A stretch of DNA of 64,000 nt from Flavobacterium hercynium (GCF_002217285.1 NZ_MUGW01000008.1:320396-384395), one strand, 5' to 3'. Counted from the first letter of the stretch, positions 24,796 through 34,140 are shown. Notes: generated by a model from the sequence alone, not told the origin. Made by a program: numbers and translations.

Positions 24796-25050
24796 TTGTT
24801 TTATTTAGTTTATTGTTTTTGGCAAAATTATAACAAATAAATCAGTTAATGTTATCATAATGTTAACAAAGGGAAGATTTATTTTATTCGTTGCATATTT
24901 ATACGTTTTTTTCTTTTTATATTGTGTAAAAACGTTATTTTTTGAATTTAAGTATTGATATTTTGTTAAAAACGTAATCATTCTATTTATGTTGTAACTA
25001 TAACCGTTCAAAAAAGGTCATTTTTCTCAGTCCAATTTACTTTTTTGCAT
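24796..25050. other. AT-rich upstream region of the receptor gene; no gene seen
   Basis: About 255 bp of very AT-rich sequence. Minus-strand TAATTTTG at about 24824-24831 could be the -7 element of the receptor promoter. A TGTTATCATAATGTTAACA box (24850-24868), with a repeated TGTTA and a TGTTAACA palindrome, is a possible operator. A 68-codon minus-strand frame here lacks any protein-like character and is not called. Confidence 0.45.
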
Positions 25051-25086
25051 AAAAAAACGTCTTAATTCGCACTGAATTAAGACGTT
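25051..25086 (-). terminator. Terminator after pgi
   Basis: A perfect 13-bp stem (AACGTCTTAATTC, 25056-25068, paired with 25074-25086) with a 5-nt loop. On the minus strand it is followed by a T-run. It is about 30 nt after the pgi stop. Confidence 0.9.
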
Positions 25087-25116
25087 CTGATTTGATAACG
25101 TAATGGGTTAAAGTCT

Positions 25117-26760
25117 TTATTTATTTTTAAGGAAATGATTCAATAAAAACGATGTGGAGCTATCATGATTTTTAACTGTTTCTGATTTTATTTCGTCTAA
25201 AATAGAATTGGCTAATTGTTTTCCTAATTCAACTCCCCATTGGTCATAGCTAAAGATATTCCAAATTATTCCCTGAACAAAAATCTTGTGTTCGTATAAG
25301 GCAATAAGGGAACCTAAAGATTTTGGAGTTAATTTTTGAACCAAAATAGTATTTGTTGGTTTATTTCCTGTAAATACTTTAAATGGTAACAAGTACGATG
25401 CTTTTTCAGCGTTAAGTCCTTGTTTGTCAAATTCTGCCTGAACTTGTGCTGCCGTTTTACCGTTCATTAAAGCTTCTGTTTGAGCAAAAAAGTTTGACAT
25501 CAATTTATCATGATGGTCTTCATTTCCATATAATGGTTTGATGAAGCCAATAAAATCTGTTGGAATCAATTTTGTTCCTTGGTGAATCAATTGAAAAAAG
25601 GCATGTTGCGAATTGGTTCCCGGCTCTCCCCAAATAATTGTTCCTGTTTGGTAATTAACTGGTTTTCCGTCGCGACCAACACTTTTTCCATTACTTTCCA
25701 TAGTAGCTTGCTGCAAATATGGAGCTAGTTTTTGTAAATATTGTGTGTATGGAATCAAAGCTTCACTTTCCGCACCAAAGAAATTGTTGTACCAAATGCT
25801 TAATAAAGCTAATGTTACCGGAATGTTTTGATCAAAATCTGCTGATTTGAAATGATCGTCCATTTCATTTGCTCCAACTAATAATTGGTTGTAATTGTCA
25901 AAGCCAATTGCCAAAGCAATACTTAAACCTACGGCACTCCATAAAGAGAAACGTCCGCCAACCCAATCCCACATTGGGAAAATGTTGTCAGCATTGATCC
26001 CAAATTCAGTTACTTTCTGAATGTTTGTTGAAACCGCTACGAAGTGTTTTGCAATATCTTCTTGTGAAGCTGATTTTAGAAACCATTCTTTTATCGTTTC
26101 AGAGTTTGATAAAGTTTCCTGCGTTGTAAAAGTCTTAGAAACAATTAAAAAAAGCGTTGTTTCCGGATTCAGTTTTTTAATCACTTCATTCACATGATCA
26201 CCATCTACGTTAGAAACGAAATGAACATTCAAATGGTTTTTATAAAATTGCAATGCTTCAACAGCCATTGCAGGTCCAAGATCAGATCCTCCAATACCAA
26301 TGTTTACAATATCGGTAAACGCTTTTCCTGTAAAACCTTTTCTGTCTCCTGAAATAACTTCTGAAGTGAATTTTTTTATTTTGTTTTTTACTTCATAAAC
26401 TTCAGGAATAACATTTTCTCCGTCAACTTTAATAACAGCAGCTTCAGATGCGCGTAAGGCAGTATGCAAAACTGCTCTGTTTTCTGTTTGGTTAATAATT
26501 TCACCATTGAAGTAATCAGCGATTGCATTTTTTAATCCAATTGAATTTGCCAATTCCAGTAAAAGAGAAATTGTTTCTTTGGTAATATTGTTTTTAGAAT
26601 AATCTACTAAAAAGTCATTCCATTGTAAATTGAAATTTTCAACGCGAGTAGCATCTTGTTGAAATAATTCCTGTATCGTAGATGATTGAATTGCGTTATA
26701 GTGGTTTTGTAGATTTTTCCACGCTTCAGTCCCGGTTGGGTTTGTTGTGTTTAAAGCCAT
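25117..26760 (-). CDS. pgi: Glucose-6-phosphate isomerase
   Basis: 547 residues, typical of the long bacterial form. Signatures include [47 protein letters not shown] and the C-terminal [24 protein letters not shown]. It interconverts glucose-6-phosphate and fructose-6-phosphate in glycolysis and gluconeogenesis. It is a monocistronic gene with its own terminator; minus-strand TATTTTTG about 40 nt before the ATG may be its -7 element. Confidence 0.97.
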   Translation of the reverse strand: MALNTTNPTGTEAWKNLQNHYNAIQSSTIQELFQQDATRVENFNLQWNDFLVDYSKNNITKETISLLLELANSIGLKNAIADYFNGEIINQTENRAVLHTALRASEAAVIKVDGENVIPEVYEVKNKIKKFTSEVISGDRKGFTGKAFTDIVNIGIGGSDLGPAMAVEALQFYKNHLNVHFVSNVDGDHVNEVIKKLNPETTLFLIVSKTFTTQETLSNSETIKEWFLKSASQEDIAKHFVAVSTNIQKVTEFGINADNIFPMWDWVGGRFSLWSAVGLSIALAIGFDNYNQLLVGANEMDDHFKSADFDQNIPVTLALLSIWYNNFFGAESEALIPYTQYLQKLAPYLQQATMESNGKSVGRDGKPVNYQTGTIIWGEPGTNSQHAFFQLIHQGTKLIPTDFIGFIKPLYGNEDHHDKLMSNFFAQTEALMNGKTAAQVQAEFDKQGLNAEKASYLLPFKVFTGNKPTNTILVQKLTPKSLGSLIALYEHKIFVQGIIWNIFSYDQWGVELGKQLANSILDEIKSETVKNHDSSTSFLLNHFLKNK

Positions 26761-26908
26761 TATCTATTTGAATTGAAATTTTGGTTATGTATAAAACACA
26801 AAAATACTCAAATTACTTTGAATAGGGCGCGGCTTCACGATTTTATAACAATAAAGAATACTAAATCGATGTATTATTACAAGGTATTATTTGAGGTGCA
26901 TTTATAAT

Positions 26909-27640
26909 TTATCCCGCTACAGCAAATCTTATATAATTCAGTTTGTTTTTGCTGAATTTAAATTGCCAGTTGTAGCTGTATTCACTTTCAGATTGATAAT
27001 CGGTATATACATCAAAGCCTTCAATAATTTCTGAGTGCGTCATGTAGTTGTACGAAATGGTTATTTCATCATTTTCGATATAAATCATATAAACGATCTG
27101 TACAAAGCCATTGTCTACATTTACTTTATGAGTTCCTTTGTTTTTATAATAATGAATATCGTCCAGGTTTATTTTGCTGAAAACCTCTTTTAGTAATTTT
27201 TGCTCGTAATTGTTTTCGCTTTGTTCGTAAACAAAATTATAAGTTGCTTTTAATGCATCTGTTTTATTTTCATTTACCAGCGTTTTAAAATTTTTAAGCT
27301 GAACAATCATTTCTTTTTTTTGATCTTCTAAAATCTTTTCAGCTTCCTTCAAAAATGCAATATTCTTTTTTTCAATATCGTTTAAAACTACTTTTTTGTT
27401 GTCCTGAATTGACTTGTACCAGCTTTTAGAGTCAAAATATTCCTGAAATCTGGAGTTATCAAATTCATAGCCATTTCTTGCGTAAATTTCATTTCGTAAC
27501 AAACGAATCTTATCAGCATTTAAATCTTTTACATCAGCCGCTTTGATTAATTGCGTTTTACAGGAAGCACAACTATTTAAAGCCTGACCAAATGAAGTTT
27601 GCAAAAACAGCAAAATGATTAAAGTTGAAATTATTCTCAT
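26909..27640 (-). CDS. Exported YARHG-domain protein
   Basis: 243 residues. A signal peptide (to about FGQA, residue 20) is followed by a short Cys-x-x-Cys segment (SCASCK) and a YARHG domain, RLLRNEIYARNGYEFDNSRFQEYF ... WYKS (about 44-75, with Asn in place of His in YARHG). The rest is an acidic/lysine helix and a strand-rich C-terminal part with no family I recognise. YARHG domains are found in cell-surface proteins and their ligand is not established. The cysteines suggest an envelope location. Confidence 0.8.
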   Translation of the reverse strand: MRIISTLIILLFLQTSFGQALNSCASCKTQLIKAADVKDLNADKIRLLRNEIYARNGYEFDNSRFQEYFDSKSWYKSIQDNKKVVLNDIEKKNIAFLKEAEKILEDQKKEMIVQLKNFKTLVNENKTDALKATYNFVYEQSENNYEQKLLKEVFSKINLDDIHYYKNKGTHKVNVDNGFVQIVYMIYIENDEITISYNYMTHSEIIEGFDVYTDYQSESEYSYNWQFKFSKNKLNYIRFAVAG

Positions 27641-27648
27641 TACTATGT

Positions 27649-27750
27649 ATTTTAGATTTTAGATTTGGCTTATTTAGTAATTTATTGAATGCGTAGACTG
27701 CACAAGAAAGATTCCAGATCATTCAATCTAAAATCTGCAATCTAAAATCT
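27649..27750. repeat. Inverted word repeat upstream of the YARHG gene
   Basis: TTTTAGATTTTAGATT words near 27651-27668 are complementary to AATCTAAAATCT words at 27724-27750, giving a possible hairpin in the 110-bp gap. The same word recurs at 28399-28440 and 50700-50789. Confidence 0.65.
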
Positions 27751-28358
27751 TACTTAAAAAGTATTGTAATTAAAAAATAGTGCGGAATTTTAAAATGTTC
27801 TCCCAGTTTTTCCGGCTTAACATTTGATTGAACAACTTCGCAGTAAGAACTGTTACCGTTGTCAAGTTTCGTAGGGGTTATAATGGCAAGAATAGCCGTT
27901 TCTTGTGTAGGGTCAAGAAATAATTCTTTTTTACTTCCGAAAAAATCTTTCAAAGCATAATTATCAGCATTGTCTTTTAAGTCGAAATAGGATTTTTTAC
28001 TACTGAAACGCGAACAAGCAATTTGTGCTTTTAATTTACCGTCAGTCATTTTAAATAAAAAATTCAAAGATTCTTTATTTCCTTTTATTTTAAAATAATC
28101 TCCTTCAAATCCGTCAAAAAGAACTGATTTGTTAACGAGTTTACCATCTGTAAATTCTTGTATGTTGATTAAATATTGTTTGCCTTTAAGATCTTTTGCT
28201 TCAAAATCGAGTTGTTCAATATTGATGTTTTCAAAATCAAGAATCTTTTGAGTTTCCTGATTTGAACTTCCATAGTATGAAGTTAGTTTAATATTGCCCT
28301 GTCCAAAAGAAAAGTTTACCACTAAAATAAGAAGCAGTACAAGGTTTTTAAATTTCAT
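27750..28358 (-). CDS. Exported protein of unknown function
   Basis: 202 residues with a signal peptide MKFKNLVLLLILVVNFSFGQ and a mature strand-rich chain (IKLTSYYGSSNQETQKIL ... FKIPHYFLITILF). No catalytic or binding motif is recognised and two isolated cysteines remain. Its stop codon lies inside or beside a word repeat and another repeat precedes its start. It is probably periplasmic or surface-linked; function unknown. Confidence 0.7.
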   Translation of the reverse strand: MKFKNLVLLLILVVNFSFGQGNIKLTSYYGSSNQETQKILDFENINIEQLDFEAKDLKGKQYLINIQEFTDGKLVNKSVLFDGFEGDYFKIKGNKESLNFLFKMTDGKLKAQIACSRFSSKKSYFDLKDNADNYALKDFFGSKKELFLDPTQETAILAIITPTKLDNGNSSYCEVVQSNVKPEKLGEHFKIPHYFLITILFK

Positions 28359-28398
28359 GGAATTGGTTGGTTTTTGGTTAGATAGGTTTTTTGTTGTT

Positions 28399-28440
28399 CA
28401 ATCTAAAATCTGCAATCTAAAATCTGCAATCTAAAATCTA
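28399..28440. repeat. Three tandem copies of a 14-nt word
   Basis: CAATCTAAAATCTG occurs three times in a row between 28399 and 28439. The last copy runs into the TAG stop of the M23 peptidase gene, so the repeat touches coding sequence. Confidence 0.8.
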
Positions 28441-29661
28441 CAAGTTACCAATACTGTCTAATTCTCTTTTTAGCGGTTCGATTTGTTTTGAAAAACGTTC
28501 TTTGTCTCGGCCTGTCAAAGATTCTCCAGTTGGAAGATTAAGTCGAAGTGCATCAACCTGTACATTGTTTTTCCAGAAACGATAACAAACGTGTGGGCCG
28601 GAAGCAAGTCCTGTGCTTCCTACCAATCCAATTGTTTGTCCCTGAGTAACACGTTGTCCGCGTTTCACTAAAATCTTAGACATGTGTAAATATTGAGTAG
28701 AGTAGGTTCCGTTGTGTTTTACCTTTACGAAGTTACCATTTCCAGCCGTGTAACCTGTGGTTTCTACTACTCCTGATGCGGTTGTAGAAATCGGTGTTCC
28801 CGTTGGAGCAGCATAATCTGTTCCTTTGTGCGCTTTCCAGGTGTGTTGCACAGGATGAAACCTGTTCATGGTAAATCTCGATGTAATTCTGCTAAACTTA
28901 ATTGGAGTTTTTAGAAAGAAGTTTTTAAGTGTCCTTCCCTGATCGTCATAATACTCTACTTTTCCTGAAAGAGTATCTTTTTCAAATGGAAAAGCATAAA
29001 TTATTTTTCCTTTATATTCAAAAAAAGCGGCTTCTAAGTCTTCAACTCCATCGTATACTTTTCCGTTGATAAAACGTTCATTGAAAATAAGTCCGTATCG
29101 ATCTCCTTTTTTTAGTTTGAAAAAGTCAATAGACCATGAGAACACTTTAGTAATTCTACTGGCTAATGCAGTTTCTACACTTTCGTTTCCTAATGTTTCA
29201 GATAAAGAACTTTTTAAAACGCCTCCAATAATTTTACGTTTAAAAGTAACGGGTTTTACTTTTTTATGTGCTTTTGCAATGCTGTCTCTCAGGTCAATTA
29301 CATAATACGTTAATGCATCTGGCTGATAAATAAAAACCTGCAATTGACTTGCTTTATTTTTAGAGCGAAGAATCGTGTAAGGTTTGTTGTAGCGAATGGT
29401 TCTAACGTTGAAAGAATCTTTTATTTGTTCGACAATATCATAAACTTTTTTGTTGCCAATATTTTGGCTTTGAAGCAATGATCCAAATGAATCTCCCTTT
29501 TTTATCGTATCCTGAACAATATTATAATCAGCGTAATTAAAGCCAAATTCTATTTTTGTAGGTTGTTTTGGTTTGATAATTTTAGTTTCAACTTTTTCAG
29601 CAGTTTTATTGCATGAAATAATAGAAACTAAGGCTATTATAATAACGAATGCTTTTTTCAA
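28438..29661 (-). CDS. M23 family peptidoglycan metallopeptidase (lipoprotein)
   Basis: 407 residues. A signal peptide ends in the lipobox IISC (Cys17). Residues 50-240 form the LysM/OapA-like and domain-2 region typical of NlpD/MepM relatives, and the LytM/M23 domain covers 265-375: HKGTD (His278, Asp282), YLHM (His326) and GPHVCYRF (His357). The usual HxH has become HxC, so the expected third zinc ligand is Cys359. Related flavobacterial proteins seem to share this HVCYRF form, so it may still be active. It would trim cell-wall peptides in the periplasm. Confidence 0.9.
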   Translation of the reverse strand: MKKAFVIIIALVSIISCNKTAEKVETKIIKPKQPTKIEFGFNYADYNIVQDTIKKGDSFGSLLQSQNIGNKKVYDIVEQIKDSFNVRTIRYNKPYTILRSKNKASQLQVFIYQPDALTYYVIDLRDSIAKAHKKVKPVTFKRKIIGGVLKSSLSETLGNESVETALASRITKVFSWSIDFFKLKKGDRYGLIFNERFINGKVYDGVEDLEAAFFEYKGKIIYAFPFEKDTLSGKVEYYDDQGRTLKNFFLKTPIKFSRITSRFTMNRFHPVQHTWKAHKGTDYAAPTGTPISTTASGVVETTGYTAGNGNFVKVKHNGTYSTQYLHMSKILVKRGQRVTQGQTIGLVGSTGLASGPHVCYRFWKNNVQVDALRLNLPTGESLTGRDKERFSKQIEPLKRELDSIGNL

Positions 29662-29682
29662 ACTTTTAGATTTTTTTAGAAA

Positions 29683-30624
29683 TTATACGGTTGTTTCGTT
29701 TCCCCAGTTAGACAGTTCATCTTCGGTCCACAATTTAGGAAAAAAGATGCGTCTTTGATATTTTGGATGCATATATTTTTGCCAATCGCTTCCGCCTGTT
29801 GCTTCGCCATTTCCTTTACCACTTTCCAGTATGTATTTTCTTGCAGTATTTAAGTGTTGCATTACCCAAGTAATATTTACCGTATAATCGTAATGACGCA
29901 TTGCTTCGATAAGGGCAGTGTTTAATTGATCTTTTTCAGGAAGCTGCGTAAATTTTTGCCAGATATTTTTGTTTTTGAAGTTCGTAATCTGACGTATGAA
30001 CTGTTCTTTATATTTGTTTTCGAATTCTTGTAACAAATATGATTTTTTTCCGGTGTGATAATCTTTTCCTGCTGCTTGCCAATACAAGTGCTCAAAACTG
30101 GTTTCAAGATCTGTATTTTCATCAAAGGTATCTTTGTATCTGCGATCGGTTAAATTAATAACATCTGTTGAAGCAAATTCAATTAATCGATATTGTGCGC
30201 TCTGAAAACCACTTGCCGGAGTAAGCGTATTTCTGAATTTCATGTATTGTTCTACTTCCATACCATTTTCCATAATACTAAAAGAGTTGGTAAGCATGTC
30301 GAAGTAACGTGTGATTCTGGATAATCTTTCACTAAAGAAATCGACCTGAATTTCTTTTGTTTCCGCGATTTGATCGATTTCCCACAGAATCATTTTAAAA
30401 ATCAGTTCATTTACCTGATGATACATGATAAAAACCATTTCATCAGGAAGTGTGGTACGCTGTGTTTGTAAACTTAATAACGCATCAGTTTGTATATAGT
30501 CCCAATAAGTAATGGGTTTAGACCAAAGCAGGCCTTCAAGCTGTACATCTGTTTTTTGATTGATAGCTTGAAATTTTAATTCAATTTCTTTTAAAATTGA
30601 TTCTGAATTATCAGTAAGATTCAT
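29683..30624 (-). CDS. Tryptophan 2,3-dioxygenase family protein
   Basis: 313 residues. TYWDYIQTDALLSLQ, FIMYHQVNELIFKMILWEI, the SGFQSAQYRLIEF heme-pocket segment and late HLNTARKYILESGKGNGEATGGSDW with a terminal PKLW match tryptophan 2,3-dioxygenase. The enzyme opens the indole ring of tryptophan with heme iron and oxygen, giving N-formylkynurenine. Its ATG overlaps the stop of the DUF3108 gene by one base (TAATG). With hppD and hmgA upstream it suggests local grouping of aromatic amino-acid breakdown genes. Confidence 0.9.
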   Translation of the reverse strand: MNLTDNSESILKEIELKFQAINQKTDVQLEGLLWSKPITYWDYIQTDALLSLQTQRTTLPDEMVFIMYHQVNELIFKMILWEIDQIAETKEIQVDFFSERLSRITRYFDMLTNSFSIMENGMEVEQYMKFRNTLTPASGFQSAQYRLIEFASTDVINLTDRRYKDTFDENTDLETSFEHLYWQAAGKDYHTGKKSYLLQEFENKYKEQFIRQITNFKNKNIWQKFTQLPEKDQLNTALIEAMRHYDYTVNITWVMQHLNTARKYILESGKGNGEATGGSDWQKYMHPKYQRRIFFPKLWTEDELSNWGNETTV

Positions 30625-31394
30625 TATTTTTTTACTTTAAATGGACTTTTTAATCCTTTGTATTCGTCGAGATCCGCTTTTAGGGAACCGATTGCCAAAT
30701 CTGCTTTTATTCTAACCGGAACTTTATTGTCGTCGTCTGTGATCCAAAGCGTTACGCTTTCTTTTTCTTTGAAAACTCTTCCCGCTTGTACCAATGGTTT
30801 GAACACCATTGTAGAAACGGTTCCAAATTTAGTTGTAATATCTTGACGACCTATATATTTTAACTTAAATTTTGTGATTTCTTCGTCAAAAAACATATCA
30901 ATCGTTATGGCTTCGCCAGATTTTAATTTGTCGATATTAGGATGATTTCTCAGGTAGTAAAAAGAGGAAATGATATCCTGAACATTATTTGTAAGGACAA
31001 TGGTTTTTTCCGTTTTACGTTTGTAGTCTTTTACTAAAACTCTGTTTTCACTTTGATTAAAAAAACCTTCCTGATTTTTGGTGTAACCACCTTCGTCAAT
31101 TTTTCGAACATAGCGATAAGGTTCTCCGGTTTCTTTATCGAAATAACTTTCGTATAAATCTTCGACCTTAAAGAAAAATTTTGACATTCCGGTTGTATAG
31201 CCTTTTCCAACAGCATGATGAACTTTTTTGTTGCTTATTGTGGCATCTTTAATTTCTAATGTGGCATATCCGGCATTTATAATTCCGTAGTGAATTCGGA
31301 ATTTAAAATATTCTCCCGTATCGAAGGCATTTTCTTTTTGAGTATCGAAAGCTAAGGTGCTGAAAACCAAAAGGAGGATGACTAGTTTTTTCAT
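30624..31394 (-). CDS. Exported DUF3108 protein
   Basis: 256 residues from MKKLVILLLVF; an ATG 14 codons upstream gives an implausible N-terminus before the signal peptide. The mature part (EYFKFRIHYGIINAGYATLEI ... SFYYLRNHPN ... VTLWITDDDNKVPVRIKADLAIGSLKADLDEY) is the standard DUF3108 pattern. DUF3108 proteins are small beta-barrel-like envelope proteins without a fixed function. It is translationally coupled to the tryptophan dioxygenase gene, which may only reflect co-transcription. Confidence 0.88.
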   Translation of the reverse strand: MKKLVILLLVFSTLAFDTQKENAFDTGEYFKFRIHYGIINAGYATLEIKDATISNKKVHHAVGKGYTTGMSKFFFKVEDLYESYFDKETGEPYRYVRKIDEGGYTKNQEGFFNQSENRVLVKDYKRKTEKTIVLTNNVQDIISSFYYLRNHPNIDKLKSGEAITIDMFFDEEITKFKLKYIGRQDITTKFGTVSTMVFKPLVQAGRVFKEKESVTLWITDDDNKVPVRIKADLAIGSLKADLDEYKGLKSPFKVKK

Positions 31395-31459
31395 AGTACA
31401 ATATTTACATTTCATTATAAAGATAAATAAATGCAAATTCTATTCCAAATGTACTGAAA

Positions 31460-31570
31460 CAAAAAAACTCAGTCAAAAATGACTGAGTTTTTATGCTATT
31501 AACTAACCAAAAAACTATAAATTATGAAATTTATATCAATTCAGAAGGAAACCACCCCTTCTTGATTTGC
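31460..31570 (-). ncRNA. Candidate small RNA with own promoter and terminator
   Basis: In the 298-bp gap between hppD and the DUF3108 gene, the minus strand has a -7 element TATCTTTG (31576-31583 on the plus strand), about 110 nt of structured AT-rich sequence, then a strong terminator: AAACTCAGTC (31465-31474) paired with 31481-31490 and followed by T residues. An inner AGAAGG/CCTTCT hairpin lies near 31543-31562. No good -33 element is seen. It could be an independent small RNA, possibly of the Flavo-1 type, or an hppD trailer. Confidence 0.45.
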
Positions 31571-31692
31571 GAGTGCAAAGATAGATACAAAGTTCAAAAA
31601 TAAAATAGCAAAAAGTAAGTTTAACATATCATTTGCATAAAAAGCATCGTTTTACTGCTAATTTTTCTTTTTAATGTAAAAATAATGCGATT

Positions 31693-32853
31693 TTACAAAG
31701 TTCCTCTCAATTCTTGTTCTCTCTCAATTGATTCAAAAAGGGCTTTAAAGTTCCCTGCGCCAAATCCTTTTGCTCCCATTCTTTGAATAATTTCAAAAAA
31801 TAAGGTTGGTCTGTCCTGAACTGGTTTTGTAAATATCTGCAATAAATAACCATCTTCGTCTGCATCAACCATGATGGCAAGTTTTTCGATTTCGTTGATG
31901 TCTTCTTTCATCATGTCCATGTGAACACCAAGTCTTTCCGGAATTGCTTCGTAATAAGTATGTGGAGGCGCGGATAAAAATTCAACACCACGTGCTTTTA
32001 GTTGCGAAACGGTTTTTATGATATCATCTGTAGCAATAGCGATATGCTGAATTCCGGGTCCGCCATAAAAATCTAAATATTCTTCGATTTGCGATTTTTT
32101 CTTCCCTTCAGCAGGTTCGTTGATTGGGAATTTAATTCTGCCGTTTCCGTTAGACATTACTTTACTCATCAAAGCAGAATATTCTGTTGTGATTTGTTTG
32201 TCATCAAAAGATAAGAAATTCACGAATCCCATAACGTCTTCGTAGAATTTTACCCAAGTATTCATTTCATTCCAGCCTACGTTGCCCACCATGTGGTCAA
32301 TATATTTTAAACCTGTTGGTTCAGGATTGTAGTCAGATTTCCATTCTTTATAGCCTGGAAGGAAAACGCCGTTGTAGTTTTTTCTTTCTACGAAAATGTG
32401 TACAGTTTCTCCGTAGGTGTAAATTCCGGAACGAACTACTTCTCCAAATTCATCTTTTTCTACAGTTGGTTCCATAAAAGAACGTGCACCACGTTTTATA
32501 GTTTCTTCATAAGCGCTTCTGGCATCTTCTACCCAAAGTGCCGCGACTTTTACACCATCACCATGTTTTTTAAGATGCTCGTGAATTGGTGAATCCTGAC
32601 TTAATGGTGTAGTCAGAACAATTCTGATTTTATCTTGTTTCAGTACATAAGATGCTCTGTCTCTAACGCCTGTTTCTAATCCTGCATAAGCTAATGATTG
32701 ATATCCAAAAGCAGTTTTATAATAATGTGCAGATTGTTTTGCATTTCCTACATAGAATTCTACATAGTCTGTTCCTAATAATGGCAAGAAATCTTGTGCT
32801 CCTTCAAAGATTTTTTCTAAGCCGTATTCTACTGATTTTACTTCTTTACTCAT
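31693..32853 (-). CDS. hppD: 4-Hydroxyphenylpyruvate dioxygenase
   Basis: 386 residues from ATG at 32853 (MSKEVKSVEYGLEKIF). A TTG start 21 bases earlier lies in a GC-rich repeat and is rejected. Two vicinal-oxygen-chelate domains are present, with iron ligands His187 (YIDHMVG), His270 (GIQHIAIAT) and Glu354 (FFEIIQRMG). It converts 4-hydroxyphenylpyruvate to homogentisate in tyrosine breakdown. The hmgA gene for the next step lies directly upstream on the same strand, separated by a repeat element that supplies the entire leader of hppD. Confidence 0.96.
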   Translation of the reverse strand: MSKEVKSVEYGLEKIFEGAQDFLPLLGTDYVEFYVGNAKQSAHYYKTAFGYQSLAYAGLETGVRDRASYVLKQDKIRIVLTTPLSQDSPIHEHLKKHGDGVKVAALWVEDARSAYEETIKRGARSFMEPTVEKDEFGEVVRSGIYTYGETVHIFVERKNYNGVFLPGYKEWKSDYNPEPTGLKYIDHMVGNVGWNEMNTWVKFYEDVMGFVNFLSFDDKQITTEYSALMSKVMSNGNGRIKFPINEPAEGKKKSQIEEYLDFYGGPGIQHIAIATDDIIKTVSQLKARGVEFLSAPPHTYYEAIPERLGVHMDMMKEDINEIEKLAIMVDADEDGYLLQIFTKPVQDRPTLFFEIIQRMGAKGFGAGNFKALFESIEREQELRGTL

Positions 32854-32859
32854 GATAAG

Positions 32860-32985
32860 CCCCCTAGCCCCCAAAGGGGGTATTCCTATTAGGGGTCAAT
32901 AGGATTTTAGTTAATAGTTATGTTAATCTTAGATTCTGTTTTTAAAATGGTATTGAGTATTTCAATTCCCCTTCGGGGTCTAGGC
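32860..32985. repeat. GC-rich inverted repeat between hmgA and hppD
   Basis: The left end holds CCCCCTAGCCCCCAAAGGGGG (32860-32880) with the hairpin CCCCC-AAA-GGGGG; the right end has CCCCTTCGGGG (32968-32978) followed by TCTAGGCTT. The two ends are complementary over about 20 bp with small gaps. The right end contains the hmgA stop codon and the left end abuts the hppD start. The GC content contrasts sharply with the AT-rich surroundings. Confidence 0.7.
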
Positions 32986-34140
32986 TTCAGTCCAGGATTT
33001 GTAATATTGACCATCGTCAAGTCCCATGGCTTCTTCTGTTACCATTAAAGGACGGAAGGTATCGACCATTACGGCTAATTCCTGGGTTTCTTTATGACCA
33101 ATACTGCGTTCCATTGCTCCTGGTGCAGGACCATGCGGAATTCCTTTTGGGTGTAAAGTGATGTGACCTTGCTCAATATTATTACGGCTCATAAAGTCAC
33201 CATCAACATAATACAAAACTTCGTCTGAATCTATATTGCTGTGATTGTAAGGTGCCGGAATTGCTTTTGGATGATAATCGTAAAGTCTAGGGCAGAATGA
33301 ACATACGACAAAAGTTGCTGTTTCAAATGTTTGGTGTACTGGAGGTGGCTGGTGCACACGTCCGGTAATAGGTTCGAAGTTATGAATCGAAAAGCCGTAT
33401 GGAAAATTGTAGCCGTCCCAACCCACAACATCAAAAGGATGTGTGGCATAAACAACTTCGTGAATCATACCTTCTTTTTTGATTTTAATTAAAAAATCGC
33501 CTTTTTCATCATGCGTTTCCAGTTCGTTAGGCAGGATAAAATCGCGTTCGCAAAATGGCGAATGCTCTAGATGCTGACCCGATTGGTTCTTATAACGTTT
33601 TGGTGTGTAAAAAGGGGCGAAGGATTCGACAAAAAATAGTCGGTTATCTTCAGTATCAAATTCTATTTGGTAAATAATGCCTCTGGGAATAATAAGGTAG
33701 TCGCCATATTCAAACGGAATGTTTCCGAGCATGGTTCTTAATTTTCCTTTTCCTCTGTGAATGAAGATCATTTCATCAGCATCGGCATTTTTGTAAAAAT
33801 ATTTTCGAAGCGATTCTTTTGGAGCTGCAAGTCCTATAATACAGTCTTTATTGACTAATAAAGGTTTGCGGCTGTCTAAAAAGTCGTTTTCCGGTTTTAA
33901 TTCAAAACCTTTAAAAAGTAATGATTTTATGTTTTTTCCGATTGCAATTTTTGGTTCAACCGAATACGAATTTAAAATTTCTTTAACCTGCGTTGGTCTG
34001 TGAACATGGTACGACAATGACGAATGTCCGTGAAAACCTTCGGTACCAAATAACTGTTCGTAATAAAACCCTCCGTTAGGTTTTTCGAATTGTGTGTGTC
34101 TTTTTTGAGGGAAATCTCCAAGTTTGTGATATAATGGCAT
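32980..34140 (-). CDS. hmgA: Homogentisate 1,2-dioxygenase
   Basis: 386 residues. Cupin-fold features include the LSYHVHRPTQV start, EMIFIHRGKGKL ... YLIIPRGIIYQIEF, and the iron-site region HQTFETATFVVCSFCPRLYDYHPKAIPAPYNHSNIDSDEVLYYV. It is shorter than the human enzyme (445) but normal for this bacterial subgroup. It cleaves the ring of homogentisate to maleylacetoacetate, following HppD. Its stop codon is inside a repeat element. No fumarylacetoacetase gene is present in the window. Confidence 0.95.
   Translation of the reverse strand: MPLYHKLGDFPQKRHTQFEKPNGGFYYEQLFGTEGFHGHSSLSYHVHRPTQVKEILNSYSVEPKIAIGKNIKSLLFKGFELKPENDFLDSRKPLLVNKDCIIGLAAPKESLRKYFYKNADADEMIFIHRGKGKLRTMLGNIPFEYGDYLIIPRGIIYQIEFDTEDNRLFFVESFAPFYTPKRYKNQSGQHLEHSPFCERDFILPNELETHDEKGDFLIKIKKEGMIHEVVYATHPFDVVGWDGYNFPYGFSIHNFEPITGRVHQPPPVHQTFETATFVVCSFCPRLYDYHPKAIPAPYNHSNIDSDEVLYYVDGDFMSRNNIEQGHITLHPKGIPHGPAPGAMERSIGHKETQELAVMVDTFRPLMVTEEAMGLDDGQYYKSWTEA

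Noticed and set aside
24805..25011. 68-codon minus-strand frame upstream of the TonB-dependent receptor
   Set aside because: AT-rich low-complexity composition, no domain, and it occupies the receptor's promoter region.
32854..32874. Longer HppD starting at a TTG codon
   Set aside because: The extra seven codons are read from a GC-rich repeat element; the ATG at 32853 gives the family's normal N-terminus.
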